Shown here piece after piece: positions 29,585-42,000 of a stretch of 64,000 bases of DNA. Position 1 is the stretch's first letter, and every line of letters starts with the position of its first letter. The notes beneath the pieces were generated by a model. That model did no database searches. It saw nothing but the letters and a program-made list of their open reading frames with translations, and was not told the DNA's origin. Source of the stretch: Ulota crispa (Eukaryota; Streptophyta; Bryopsida; Orthotrichales; Orthotrichaceae); the NCBI GenBank assembly GCA_963920765.1, contig OY987244.1, positions 33,673,678-33,737,677 of the forward strand. The letters run 5' to 3'. The position numbers were made by a program, and so were the translations under genes.

Positions 29585-30492
29585 TTAACTCCTAAAGGCC
29601 CAAGCCCTTTTTTCTGTACACTGAAAACTCCCACTTTTGGAGGAATGAGTAAAAAAGTAGGAAACCAAGCTAGTGTTGGAAATTCAACTGTGGGATCATG
29701 TTCTAGACTATGGGAGGTACTTGCTAAAAAAATCAGCTCATTTTAGATGTAAAGGAGTGAGATATTGACATCTGAAGTGCAAAAATATGTTTTTTTCCCT
29801 ATTACCCAAAAATTTCAGAAGCCTTTGACCTTTCCTATATCAAAAAAGTTGCTTTACGCAAAGTTGAGGTTTACTTTTCCCATGTAGGAGACCAATTTAG
29901 GTAAGTGTGGGAGAATTTTCAAATGAATTGGAGGTGTGGATCATAATTTGTAAAATATTTCAATGCCATAAGGCCATGAAATTTGCATATGATTTATATA
30001 AAATTAAGAAATCTAAATTACTTTGATCCAAATGGTGAAAATCAAGGAATCATAGTGTACTATAACTTGGAAAAAAAATTTAAATTAAAGCACAAAATTT
30101 TACAAGGGGTAAAAGAAATGGAGATTTGGGAATCCAATACCTACCCGCAAACTAAAACTTCTCACTCACAAATCAAAATCAAATGATTCAAAGCTTTCCA
30201 CATATACAATAATCAAAAAAACCAATTTCAGATTTTTTTAATAAAAAAATACAGTTTTTAAAGAAGTTTTTTGGGCTACCCAAACTGCCTGCCCTCCCCT
30301 ATTGTTCAGAAGTTCATGCATAACTTCTTCAATAATTGTTGGAATGAAGAAAAAATTGGATGTACACGTACATCTTTGAATTCCCCACCATCCACGTAAA
30401 TTTCAAAAAAATTATGAAAATTGGTTTAGTCATAGGTACATGCTTGAGGTCCATTTGTCCCCCAAGGGGACACTTCGGCCTTTGGGGGTTAA
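29585..30492 (-). mobile_element. TTAA-ended inverted-repeat element (copy C)
   Basis: The left end reads TTAACTCCTAAAGGCCCAAG at 29585. The inverse of the right end reads TTAACCCCCAAAGGCCGAAG from 30492, so 17 of 20 terminal bases match. The 908-bp interior is non-coding; its left 320 bp match copy A (to 11283) in opposite orientation. TTAA termini and CCC-type ends again suggest piggyBac-like mobility without an own transposase. Confidence 0.75.
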
Positions 30493-30900
30493 CCCTTTAA
30501 GGACCGGTCAACCTCTTTGTGGTCAATTTTGACTCTTTTTAGTTTGTAGAGAGAGCATGTCAAGGAATTTGATGATGTGGCAAAGGGGACGGGTATGCAA
30601 ATTGGAGAGTGAAGAGTTTAGGACAATAACCATGCTAATCTGAGGTGGCATGTGGCTAGAGGCTTGAAAAAACTAAAAGAGTACCGGCTGAAAATATACC
30701 AATAAATGCAAAAAGATGGCCATAACAACTAAAGAGTGAGCATAATTCATGATGCATAACACTAAATGCTGCAAGATACTTCCATCTGTACGGTCACATC
30801 TGTTGTAAACATCTATATTCAAAATTTTGAAAATTTCCCCCAAATGGCCATACAAAGGCTTGCCCACCCCCCAAATCAACCACAGTCCTTAAAGGGTTAA
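30489..30900. mobile_element. Second TTAA-ended element subfamily, sharing a TTAA with copy C
   Basis: TTAACCCTTTAAGGAC at 30489 is perfectly inverted at 30885-30900 (GTCCTTAAAGGGTTAA). The 412-bp body is non-coding and unlike the other copies. Its left TTAA (30489-30492) is at the same time the right TTAA of copy C, so one element sits exactly on the border of the other. Confidence 0.72.
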
Positions 30901-31085
30901 ATGAATTTAAATGCATTGCTAGAATAGTCATTGATCCAATTCTATAATTTGAAGCTTTTATCTAATTTTTAAAATCTATAACAAAACTAAGATAGTGCGT
31001 TTAGGTTGCTTTATTGTGGAAAGTTACCTCATGAGTCATTGTTTGGCCACTTTGATGCACATGTGACTCTCTAAATACTAGAATT

Positions 31086-31216
31086 CACTACAAGGAAATG
31101 ACACTTTTTTGACTTAGCACTATGAGTGCCGTGAGTCATTTTGTGTCCAAACTGACTCCAAAATGACTCATGGTAGTCATAGTGCTAAGTCAAAAAAGCA
31201 TCTTTTTCTTGTAGTG
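31086..31216. mobile_element. CACTA-type MITE with 3-bp target duplication
   Basis: The left end CACTACAAGGAAATGACAC and the right end TTTTTCTTGTAGTG form inverted termini. ATT directly precedes (31083-31085) and follows (31217-31219) the 131-bp element, the 3-bp duplication expected of CACTA transposons. The interior is itself a hairpin (GACTTAGCACTATGA against its inverse). Confidence 0.85.
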
Positions 31217-32036
31217 ATTTCACATGATTTATGGCCTAGACGATGCTAACTTTTTTTAGCATTGTTATTGTTGTTGCCAAGTCCTTATCCTTGTTAAAAT
31301 GATTTGTTGCACTAATCATTATCAAAAAAATTATTGTAGTATGATTGAGTATTTATATAGTGGTACAATGTCAAGAAATTAGTGTAGGCAACCTAAATGC
31401 ACTATTTAGTGTAGATTATAATGCTACAAAAAATAGCTACATGTGGTTTACCCTATTATCACTTCTCTATCTTCAAAAATTCATATATTTTAGGGCTTAG
31501 TTTCAAATCTCAATTTACAAGTATGGTAAGAAAAGTTGTAGAGTCCTTTACTAGTAGTACAACTTTTGTTCCATTTGACCAAAATTTGCAAAAGATATAG
31601 AGTATTAGCTATGAATACCTTACTTAGATATACAATTTATTGCCCCAACGCCTTAGTTGTAGCAATGTCAATTGCAAACCAAATACATTTGAAATTTGTC
31701 AATTAAGTTAGCACTTATAGATGACCACAAAGGTTAAGGAAAGGAAGAAGATGTTAAAAGATGAAAATGACAAAATATGATCATGTATGGCAATGAAACC
31801 TCTCAGAAAGTGATACGGAAGTGATAATAGGGCTCTTTCAAATTTGAGCAGAACCTTGACCTTGCCTCATTGAAACCTTGCTAACTAAGGGCCGCCTTGA
31901 GGCCGGGCCAATTCATTGTGTCAAAGGCCAAGAATCCTCACTTGTGATTGGACAGAAAGCTGAAATCAACCTCAACCCCCTTACACTTAGAGGCATAGCC
32001 AATTTGGTGGAATGAATTTTTTATCTAACGAAGACA

Positions 32037-32195
32037 AATTAGAAGAACAATGGCAATAAACAACTAAGTAATTTAGTTGTTGTGGAGTTATTGTGACCAT
32101 ATGTAGTCGTTACATAGTTGTTATGTGGTCACATATGGTCACAATAACTCCACAACAACTAAATTAATTAGTTGTTTATTAGCGTTTTTCTTGTA
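32037..32195. mobile_element. Palindromic MITE, about 160 bp
   Basis: Core arms 32059-32103 and 32132-32176 are inverted copies in constant register (sums of 64235), nearly perfect, with loop 32104-32131. The right outer edge TTTTTCTTGTAG resembles a CACTA end; the left edge is more eroded. Confidence 0.7.
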
Positions 32196-32597
32196 GGTAC
32201 ATGATTTGACATAGCCCAAGCTTGGTGAATTGGGTGCTCCACAAATGGGAGGCCAATTCTTGGCCTTGGAGCCAATGTCAAGTTTCATTAAAAAAAATAA
32301 AAATCATAGAATTATTTTTTCTCAAATCAAATTTGTTATATCCCTTTACACAAGAGGGGGCATGGGGGGTATGGAGCATTTAGCTTGCTGAATGTGTTTC
32401 CTAACTAGTTCTTATATGTGTATAAAAACTCTAGGCTTGTATGTTTTGTATCTATTTGCAAATCATGTTTTCCTTCTATGCTTCTCATAAAGTCTTTATA
32501 TAAACCTTGCATGTGTTGATATGTTGATTTCTTTTCTACCATCTTATATGCAAGATAATCTTGATGATATATAACTCATAGTATTTATTATGCTAGA

Positions 32598-32954
32598 TAC
32601 TCCTTGTGTCCCAAAATGATCTTCCTATTACACAAAATGTTATAAATTAAGCTAAAAAGAACCGTTTTTCAAATTTTTTTTACCTATGAATAGAGTTTGA
32701 TTTCCTCCTATTGTTTTGAAAATTTGAGTTTCAAATTAGTTTTCAAAGTGTGGTTTCAAAGTGCTTGAAAATTGAATTTTTGAGGCATTTTTGAAGAGCA
32801 CTGGTGGCCACTCACTTCATGGCATGGGATTGGTTAGCATGCCCATGCTTTTGGACTATGTGCAAGTGTCCCTAGCTCCCTTCCTCCTCCAACAAGATCA
32901 TTTTGAGACACTAAATAATCGGCAACAAGAAGATCATTTGGGACGGAGGGAGTA
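32598..32954. mobile_element. Stowaway-like MITE (Tc1/mariner type)
   Basis: The left end TACTCCTTGTGTCCCAAAAT and the inverse of the right end TACTCCCTCCGTCCCAAATG match over about 28 bp including the outer TA. CTCCCTCCGT with a TA duplication is the known signature of plant Stowaway elements. About 357 bp, non-coding. Confidence 0.82.
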
Positions 32955-33381
32955 TTATCTACATAAAACTTGATTTCTGAAATAGGCAAAAATATTTTAA
33001 AAGCTTTGTGATTGATAAAAAAGAAAACAAATGAAGGCAATTGGTATAAAATACCTTAATAAAGTAAACAAAAAACTTAAGGCTTTGTTTCAAACTTCAT
33101 GTTTAGGGTTCATGCACATTTTGGCAATGTCCCATTGTGTCCAACTTGATTTTATTGGTGTCTGTCATCATGTCATTGTTTCAAATTAAAGAATAATAAT
33201 TAATAGCTAATTTATTAAATTGATCAATTAATTAAAAAAATTGTGACCTATTCTCACTTTACATTGCAACAAGAAGCCACTATTTCCAAGGCTAGCTTTT
33301 TGAAAACAAGCCATGACCCATAAGAAATTTTTGTCACAACTTCTCACCTCTAGTGTAAAGATGACTTAAGTTCAGGTCTTT

Positions 33382-33438
33382 GATATTGCCACCCCCCTCT
33401 TTTACATCATTATTAAAATTTTAGTGGTTTTTGGGGGC

Positions 33439-33475
<37 letters not shown>

Positions 33476-33728
33476 ATGTATCAAACCAAGTGATTTTTGG
33501 TTGGTGTTTTACAAAATGAGAAATTACAATAAGAAATTTTGATAAGAAAAGGCAACACTCTTTTATCTTTTCTTATCAAAAAATTTGATTGTATTTTATC
33601 ATTTTGAAAGAAACCAACAAAAAAGCACTTGACTTGATAAAAAAAAAAAAAAAAAAAAAATTTATAGAATTGTCCCCAAAAATCACTAAAAATTGAACAA
33701 TGATATAAAAGAGGTGGGTGGCAGTATC
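33382..33728. repeat. Foldback element containing two same-strand poly-A tracts
   Basis: Outer arms 33382-33442 and 33668-33728 are inverted copies in register (sum 67110), for example GATATTGCCACCCCCCTCTT against its inverse. Inner arms around 33480-33545 and 33565-33630 pair as well, loop near 33555. Between them are A27 (33443-33469) and A22 (33639-33660), both on the plus strand, so they oppose each other unpaired. Confidence 0.75.
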
Positions 33729-33769
33729 AAAAAAGGGGGTGGCAGTATGATCAAGACCCTTACTTTATT

Positions 33770-35744
33770 GAATTGGCCCGACTCCTTGATCTTAAGGCCT
33801 TTATATATGAGACAATTTTCCCCCACTATAATCTTATTTTAATTAGTTGAGGCCGGCTTTAAGCAAAAAATAGGCTGAAATTTTAGGCTATTGGCCCCAA
33901 GGAGAATTGGCCCAGCCTATAGGTGTAAAGTGGCCCTAACTCATACTTCATTCATTTAGGAACTTGGAACTTGATACAAAATCTTGACTTTTGATTACCT
34001 TTTAGATGATACCATAATCATGACTTTTGATGTATTGTAAAAATGTTTAATTAATATTTGATGAATAAGGCCCAATGATAATAGGTAAACTGCCTGTATA
34101 TGAGTTTTTGAGAATAATGGCCAGAAGTACCGAAGGAAATGAACTATTTCATGTAACGAGAATTCTTCCCATCTATCGGTTATTTTCAATGTTCTTTTAA
34201 AGATTTTCAAGGCAACCTTATCCAGCCTTGATTGTACCTTGTAAGCATAAGGTAAGAGGCTCGTAAACCGACCATCTAAGAGCTGAAACTGAATTTTGGG
34301 GTGGTGGAATTTCTTGAAATATTTTTCAGTAAGTTTTTCTTGAAAGACAAGAGGAATTGGCATCTAACTCAAGTTATTTTGTATTTTTTAGAGCAATGTG
34401 GAATTAGTTATGAAATTTTGAAGTGGAAAGGTCATAAGGCTCTAAAATGGTGCACCTCCTCAAATGTACTTCCATTGTATATTATGAAAAGGTCATGAAT
34501 AAGACATGTATTGACGGAGATCATTTGGGGAGGTGAGCCTAATTAGTACCCTAATGGAATTTGAGCCTCCGACCTTAATTATTGTTAGCTACATTCAAAA
34601 GTGGCGGAAGTGTTCAACCATTCTTTTTGAGATTTAACCACATTAATGCCTTATTTTTACAAACTTAATGTTGCATTCTTGTTTAAAGTTGAATTTCAAA
34701 AGGGAGATTTGATTCAACAGGTAAATTAGATTCAAAATCTAAACTTTGAAATACATATTGATTGTGCTCAACGACCCAAAGTGTTCCAAAGTTATTCTGA
34801 TTTTAGTGTGTAAAAAATCCTACTTTTGAGTAAAACAATCACGTTACTGGAATCAAATATTTCTACATTTCATTAAATGGCTATAGTACAAATTTTTCCA
34901 AATTAAAAAATATATATTTAAATATGTGTGTTTTTTTTGTTGTAAACATCAAAATTTGAATGCTCCTATGATAAGTATTTACAATTTTTTTTTTAAAGTT
35001 TTGATTTATTTGTATATTTTATATACATTACAATTTTTTAATTGATTTAAAAAATATGAAAATTTCCCATTATTATACATCTTATATTTGTCTCATGTCT
35101 TGTAAGAAGTCATTGGATTAAAAATTAGTTTGTAGGATAGTATACATTTCTTGAAGCGACGTTAAAAACTAATTTGCTTACATAAATATGTAGAAGTTTT
35201 GTTATATTGGTGTCAAATGGAACAATTACATTTAACCAGCAAGGGAAAATAATTCTCTCGCTTGTAGAAACATGTTAGGACTCACATAGAAGATAATCTT
35301 ACTTTTAATGCTCTACTTCAAGAATTTAGTACAAAATTAAACATAATTAACAAAAGATAAAATGAATTGATCTCATGTTGTTAAGAAGAGTACAAGGAAA
35401 CAATGTTAGAAATATGTGCTAGAACTTGAAAATTTATTTTTGTCAAGATTGGAGAATCTTCTCAACCTCAACTTCCATATACACATAGTTTTAACACTTT
35501 ATGATAACTCAGAACAAATCGTGCTCATGTTGTATTTGTAACATGTTATCATTACTATTAGACACTTAGTCTTTTCAATTCAACATGTTGAAAAATAGAA
35601 AGAGCAAAAGTCAAATAGGTCACAGAAAAATTGGTTCTTAATAATTGGCAAAGTCAAAATCTTCTTCAAAAGCTCTATGCAATGGATGATACTTTGAAAG
35701 AAGAACATAGTTTTTTGTGCCCAATTTGGGTAACAAACCTGCAC
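33770..35744. other. No supported gene; AT-rich spacer downstream of SPAG17
   Basis: Only short open frames without motifs. A phrase at 34560-34580 (GAGCCTCCGACCTTA) resembles the end of the 17882-18023 element, so diverged MITE remnants are likely. Confidence 0.4.
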
Positions 35745-35808
35745 ATTGCAAGGTATGCAAGAATTGCAAGGTATGCAAGAATTGCAAGATATGCAAGAAT
35801 TGCAAGGT
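35745..35808. repeat. 18-bp tandem repeat, 3.6 copies, just beyond the SPAG17 stop
   Basis: Unit ATTGCAAGGTATGCAAGA, with one base changed in the third copy. It ends 72 bases beyond the SPAG17 stop codon, so it probably lies in the 3' UTR or just downstream. Confidence 0.85.
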
Positions 35809-35880
35809 CTCGTATCCTTTGAATCACAATGTGAAACACCTCATTTATTTTTGTACACAACAATGTGTGCTTTATATAAT

Positions 35881-36072
35881 TTAGCGATTTGCTTTCTTGG
35901 CTTCCTCATCCAACCGTTTTTGCCGAGCTTTTTCAGCAATGGCATCAAGCCATTCTTGAGTAATATGAAAGTGCCAGCATTTGGTACATTCATATAAGCC
36001 CCAATTTTTTGACCACCAATGCAAGTGATGTGTGAGGCATTTTCTGCACAAAATCAAAGCACCCCATGGATC
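35881..36072 (-). other. C-terminal CxxC-CxxC tail of SPAG17
   Basis: Within the last exon, after the [11 protein letters not shown] block, the protein continues to [20 protein letters not shown] and YECTKC. This gives Cys2550-x2-Cys2553-x16-Cys2570-x2-Cys2573, a spacing compatible with a zinc ribbon, followed by a basic/acidic helix to the stop. As I recall the human protein, it ends soon after the MSP-like domain and lacks this tail. Zinc binding is inference. Confidence 0.6.
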
Positions 36073-39000
36073 GATAGGCTCATCGCATGGATTTCGTACG
36101 ATTTCTTCAATTTGGTCATCAGGGTCCGGAGGAGCTACTCCACTTATAACAAATGCTTTGATTGTAATTGAATACACATCAAATTCTGTCATTATTTCAG
36201 CCTGCAATAGATTTATAAGTGAAAAAGTGTGCATTTGTAACATCAAATCTTGTGAAAACAATATTCATTAAAATAAAATAAAAAATCTTAAATGGAATAA
36301 GTATGAATAACCTGGCTAAGGTGTACACCCAATTTTGATGCACGAAAATAAACTCGTAACATTGTGTACATTCCTGGTGCAATCTGCATACAACAAACAA
36401 AGTATGACATTAACCCTTGAACGTCTGAAAGACTCTTTGCGACCAAATAGTATGCAAGGTATTTTTTTGTATTTGGAATGGATCCACACCTTTATTACAT
36501 TTGAGATCAACAAAGAAGTTCAGATATAGATCAATGCGCCAATGCTGTTTTAGTGAACTATTTAAGATCCCAAAATAAAACTTATTGTTGGTAGAAAATG
36601 CCAATTATATGATAACATTTTTACTATACACATGGGATGTCCAAGGATTAAATCTATGTGCTCACACACAATCACCCATGTACACACAAGTGTGTACACT
36701 CATCAACTTGTAATAATAAGTTTAGAGCCAAATTGACACCTATCAATTTCAATCTTATTTTCTTTTGTAAAAATTACAAAGCCTATGGAGTTTTTTTGGA
36801 ACTAAAATGTTTGCACTCCATTGAGGTCAAAATTGTGTATTGGTGATATTAAATTTTGATATCACTACAAGAAATTGTGTCCTAAATTCCTAATTGACAT
36901 GTTCAAATTGACTAAATGTGTCCAAAATGACAAAAAGACTATCAAATTGAACAATTTGTGTACGCTTAGCCATGTTGATTTAGACATATTTTTGTCATTT
37001 TGAACAATTTCCCTTGTAATGTATAGAAGTATTTACCGAGCCATGAAAATAGTGAAACTTGATGGATAACTTGTCTTCTTTGTGGATATATATTCTACCA
37101 CTCCGAGGTCCGTGATAATTTTGGACAACCGCAATCTACATGTGTCACTACAATCTATCAAAAACACTTGCAGCAAGATTTCTAAACATATTTTTATTTC
37201 AACTATTGCAATCAAAAAACTTGACTACTTTATAGGATTTGCAAAGTAGGATCATGAATAGGTTTGATAAAATGAAACGATTATAAAATTTGCTTAAACT
37301 TATGTTTCAAAATATATTTTGGGATCCAACGTACCTTCATTCTCATGGTACCTAACTGAACAATATGGAAGTCTATGAGGGGAGGAAATATCCGAAATTG
37401 ACGATCTACCCATTCACTTGGTAAAGGGTCATGAGAAAGTTTCATGCGTTCATAGGACTGTACTTGCATTGGTCTTTCATTAGGCAATTCCCTAATAATA
37501 TAAAAGTCATTGCCTTTCCATGGAGCATCTCGGAATCTGTTTATTAACATTTAAACATAATTTCTTTATATCATCAAAAGATTACAAAATGCATGTTTTT
37601 CATGTCTTTTATGTTCTCCTTTAACTTAGAGTGTGTGAATATATGTGCACAGACTTATCTCCCCCATTATTATGTATTTTTGTAAAATTTGAAGACCATT
37701 CTAAGATCTCATACTTGTAAGTTCTTATGGCCACAACATACTTTTATACCGAGTTTCAGATTCTCACGCTTTTTTGAAAGCCCTTGCCCTCATGTATATT
37801 TCATAATCATAATCAAATTCTTGAGGGATAGCCCAAGTAGGATCAAGCATCTTTGCTTTCATGGCTTCTTTAGCCTGTCAATATTTATCAATATTACAAA
37901 GTACCAAAATCAATGAATCACAACCGGCAAATTCTCAAACAACTAGCTAAATAAATTTGTGCTATCAGTGAAAGCTTGATAGACATTCAAGTCTTAAAAT
38001 CTCAGTAACCTATGCTGAAATTATATATATATGTATATATACAAAAATAAAAAGAGAGAGAGGGGAATTGCTAATGTCACACCCAAAATTGCCAATGCCA
38101 CATCTCAAGGTGTGCTTTGAGCATGAAATGTGAGAATTTAATGTAGGTTATTTTTTATTTAGATCAAAAAATTGTTTCACCTCTATCATTCTAAGGTTTT
38201 ATTAAAAAAAATGGAGGTGCTTGAATTTGAAACTTTTACATAGGATTTTTGAATTACTTAAAGCAAAAGTACATCAAAAAAACAACAATGGGAAATAAAA
38301 GTTTAACATTTTTTTTGTTCTTTCTTTCAAAGAGGTGGTAATGTCATGATTGAATGAATGATGGACAACTTGAATAATAAAATATAACATTAAACTCTCA
38401 AATTACATGCTCACAAGGGTGTGGCATTAGCAATTTTGGGAGTGGCTTTAGCAATTCCTTGTATACATGTATGCAACGATTTTTAAAATTATGGCAATTT
38501 AGGCATAAATTCTTATTTGATTAACCCCTTTTGTTTGTTTATGTTTGTTTATGGTTGACTTTTTATCTAATAAGCTGTGTATACACTTACACATTGATAA
38601 ATACTTATGGAATTTTTACTAACAATCTTGAGTGCAAAACAATTACCAAAAATGTAATGAAATTCTTATAAACCTCCCAACTAGAATACATAATTTTTAT
38701 CAGTTTTTTAATCTAAAATAATTATTCAATTTTGAGATTAACATCCATATCTTTTACCATTCAAGATAAGCTATCTTAAAATCATATTTTATGGTAGTTG
38801 CAACAATTTTCATATCGCCTATAAAAATCGTGCATTTAATTGATTTTGTAAGTGGTTATTATGGAAGAACTCAAACAATGTAACGTAAGTACTTCACACA
38901 GTGTGTTTGCATTCTGATTGTTTTCAAGGAACTCTTAACTAATGGATGCATGCAACCCTATTTGTTTTGCAACCTTTTTTTTTTGGTGTATTATTATATT

Positions 39001-42000
39001 TGGTCATATTTTTAGGATAGCATTATCAAAAACACGTACAAAGATTTTTTTTTTTATGAATTAAGAAAAGCCTAAAAATTTTAATTAAAAAATCACATCA
39101 TTGATCACCAAAAAGTTGCTCAACATATTGTATCAATGTTGGAATTTCTTAACCCCTCAAGGCCCAAGGGGACCACAACTGTCCTTCCTTGTTTGTAATT
39201 TGGAATGCCTAATTTTTTCATGATTAATTACAATGATCATTAATTTTTTTAAATTCTTGTTGAAGTATTTTTTTAGTATCAAAAATCTAATTTTGAAAAT
39301 GACTAATTATAATTTTTTAATTTAAGATTTTGTGCAAGAGTGTCTATTGCAAATTCTTCACTTTCTAGTGTTGAGAGCTCTTGGAAATGAAACTAAAGTA
39401 CACTGGAACTTGGAGAAAAAGTCACATTAGAAACTTAATTTTAAAAATTGTAGAGTAGGTTTTAAGAAGCCATAAATTGATTAGGGTTACAAATGTTGTA
39501 CTCTACATACTCATACTTTTTTGGTATCCTCAATTTTAAGTTTGAGATGTGAAAAGAGGATTGAAAGACTTCAAATCACTTTCACAATTTTAACACCCTC
39601 TTGATTAAATGTTAAAATCTTTCAATCCATAAGAGATGTTATTGTGTTAATTTTCTTTTACTATGTGATTTATAACATATCTAGTATGAATTTTTTCGGT
39701 TATAATTTAAAAAAAATTGATGCAACTTATCAAAATGTTAATATTTTGTTCATCCAAGAACAAATTTTGAGATACTTGGGAAAGAGCATGGGCCTTGGGG
39801 GGTTAACTTAAGACAAGTCAATTTAGTGACTTAAAAAGTACAGATAGTGTGTACATTTGTAAAAGGATGGTATCTTTTTCTTAGATTACGTTATCATTTG
39901 CTTCTGAAATGACCCTAGCACAATTTCTTTTAGACTGAAGATAAAGCAAATCAATTCCCACAATCAACTTGTTTTGTTAATCTTTTTGAGACCAATGGCC
40001 ATATCATTTTCATTTTCTTCATGATAACTGGAAGTAATAACACAAGACATGCTACAATAAATGCATTTTGGGATTGAACTTTACCATCCTTTGTGCATAC
40101 CAAGCTTCACGGGCAAGTTTATTCTTCTCCTTCAATGGAATTTCTGGAGGTTTTGGTGTTGAAATAGTTGGAATGATTATAGGTTTCTGCAAAATAATTG
40201 TCGTTCTTAAATTCATTTAATCATTTGGTCAAAAAAGCACAAGATGCGCTTATTATGTAGTTATTCTATAATTTTACTCTAGATAAGCATGTGACCTTTA
40301 ATTGTTTTATTTCATTTCTTTGAAATTTGCACTCCATGTAAATCTTAAATCAAAACTTGACCTACTTTTCTTAATTATGGAAACAATAGTATTTACATTT
40401 CATTTATTTATTTACAAAAATGACATAAAATCAAAATCATTGTGAGTATGGTGTTAACATTAATATTTTCAAAATTTGCATGCAAATTCAAAAATCAATT
40501 ATCTTTGACGTTTATGAACATAGATTTATTTCAAGAATAACTTTGAGTGCCAAAAATACTGAGATATATAATATAATTGTAGTTTTATAGATCTCATTTA
40601 CTCTCATGAATACATTGTGTAAGGACAACGCTATTTGGTGAGCATAAAATGGTGAGCCGTGAGCGGGGATTCAAGATTTTGTGAGTGGGAACGAAGTTTC
40701 AACTCAAAATCAATGGAATAATTAAAAACACAACAAGTTTTTCAAGAGATAGTAGTTTAAAATGCACAATAATTGGGTCCTATATACACATTTATAGGTA
40801 AATTTTATAATTTTGACAAAAAATCCCTGCTCATAGCTCACGGCTCATGGACCCCCACTCATGAAATAACATTCCCCCATTGTGTAACTTGCAGGTTTTT
40901 TATAAATTCTAAATTTACATTAAGTGTAAATTATGTGTTCTAGTTTTAAATTCAAAGCTATAAAGATGAGCAGAATTTTGTATACCGGAGACATTTGTGA
41001 TGGTCGTGGGAGAGGAAGTGGAGGTGGTGGTGAAGGTGATGGTGGTGTTGGCGCTGGTTCAAGTGGAGGTAGAACGGACCCAAATTCATAAACATGCTGC
41101 AAAACATTTGTGTAAATAGTTGGGAAATCTTTGTTACTCCCTCTGTTTCTGAAAGAAACCCAGATTCACCCTTTTCTTTTTGTTTCAAAAAGAAACCAAG
41201 ATTTGGTCAGAACGACTAGGCTGGCAAAGTTTCAATCTGGTTTCCTCACTCTCCGACAGTCTTGATTACAGCAACCTCTTGAAAACCTAGTTTTAAACAC
41301 GATTACAGAAATTGCACCCAATCTCACAAAGCTTGGAATCTTGAAAGGATGCAAGCAAACTGACTGGAGGTGAAAAGGGTTGATCAACTTGCGGCTATAG
41401 AGGCTGCGGTTCGTAACAAGGAGGCCTTCTGTGAAGAAAAATAAAAAAACTTTTCACACTCTTTCCATAATCGCCTTCCTTCTCTGAAAAGTTTTTTCAC
41501 TTTAGAAAAAGCACGTTCCCTGGCCCTTTAGCATGTTAACTTGTTCTTAAGAGTGTTAGAGCTTCACATTTTCTATTTTTGGCCTTAAGTCACCACTTTC
41601 TTTGAAACCCAGGTTTCTTTCAGCCTGTCAATGTGTATTGTGTAGTGTTATAAATATGTCAAAAACCAACAAATCTATTACTTAGAGTAATATTTACCGG
41701 AGGACGTGGCACAGGCTTCTTCTCCTGTAGAAAACAAAAAGAGCTTGTGTAAACATGATGTTATAAGTTCTTTGTTTACTTAGTAGGCATTTTTAGAGAT
41801 AGACATTTTGCTAGCTTTGATTTTTTCTAAAGCTACACCTCAATTAAAATGGTTTTATTACTTTCCACAATTTGAAAGTAAAAATTTGATCCTCATGTTA
41901 ATTAAAATTTTAAAAAAATAAAAAATGGTGGCAATTAGAGAAAAAATAACCAAATAAATTGTCAGTAGTGGCCATAATTAAGAACAATAAATTTTTCATA

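Noticed and set aside
35631-35822. Peptide with RYARIA repeats at the end of SPAG17
   Set aside because: Translation of an 18-bp DNA tandem repeat; no gene context on the plus strand.
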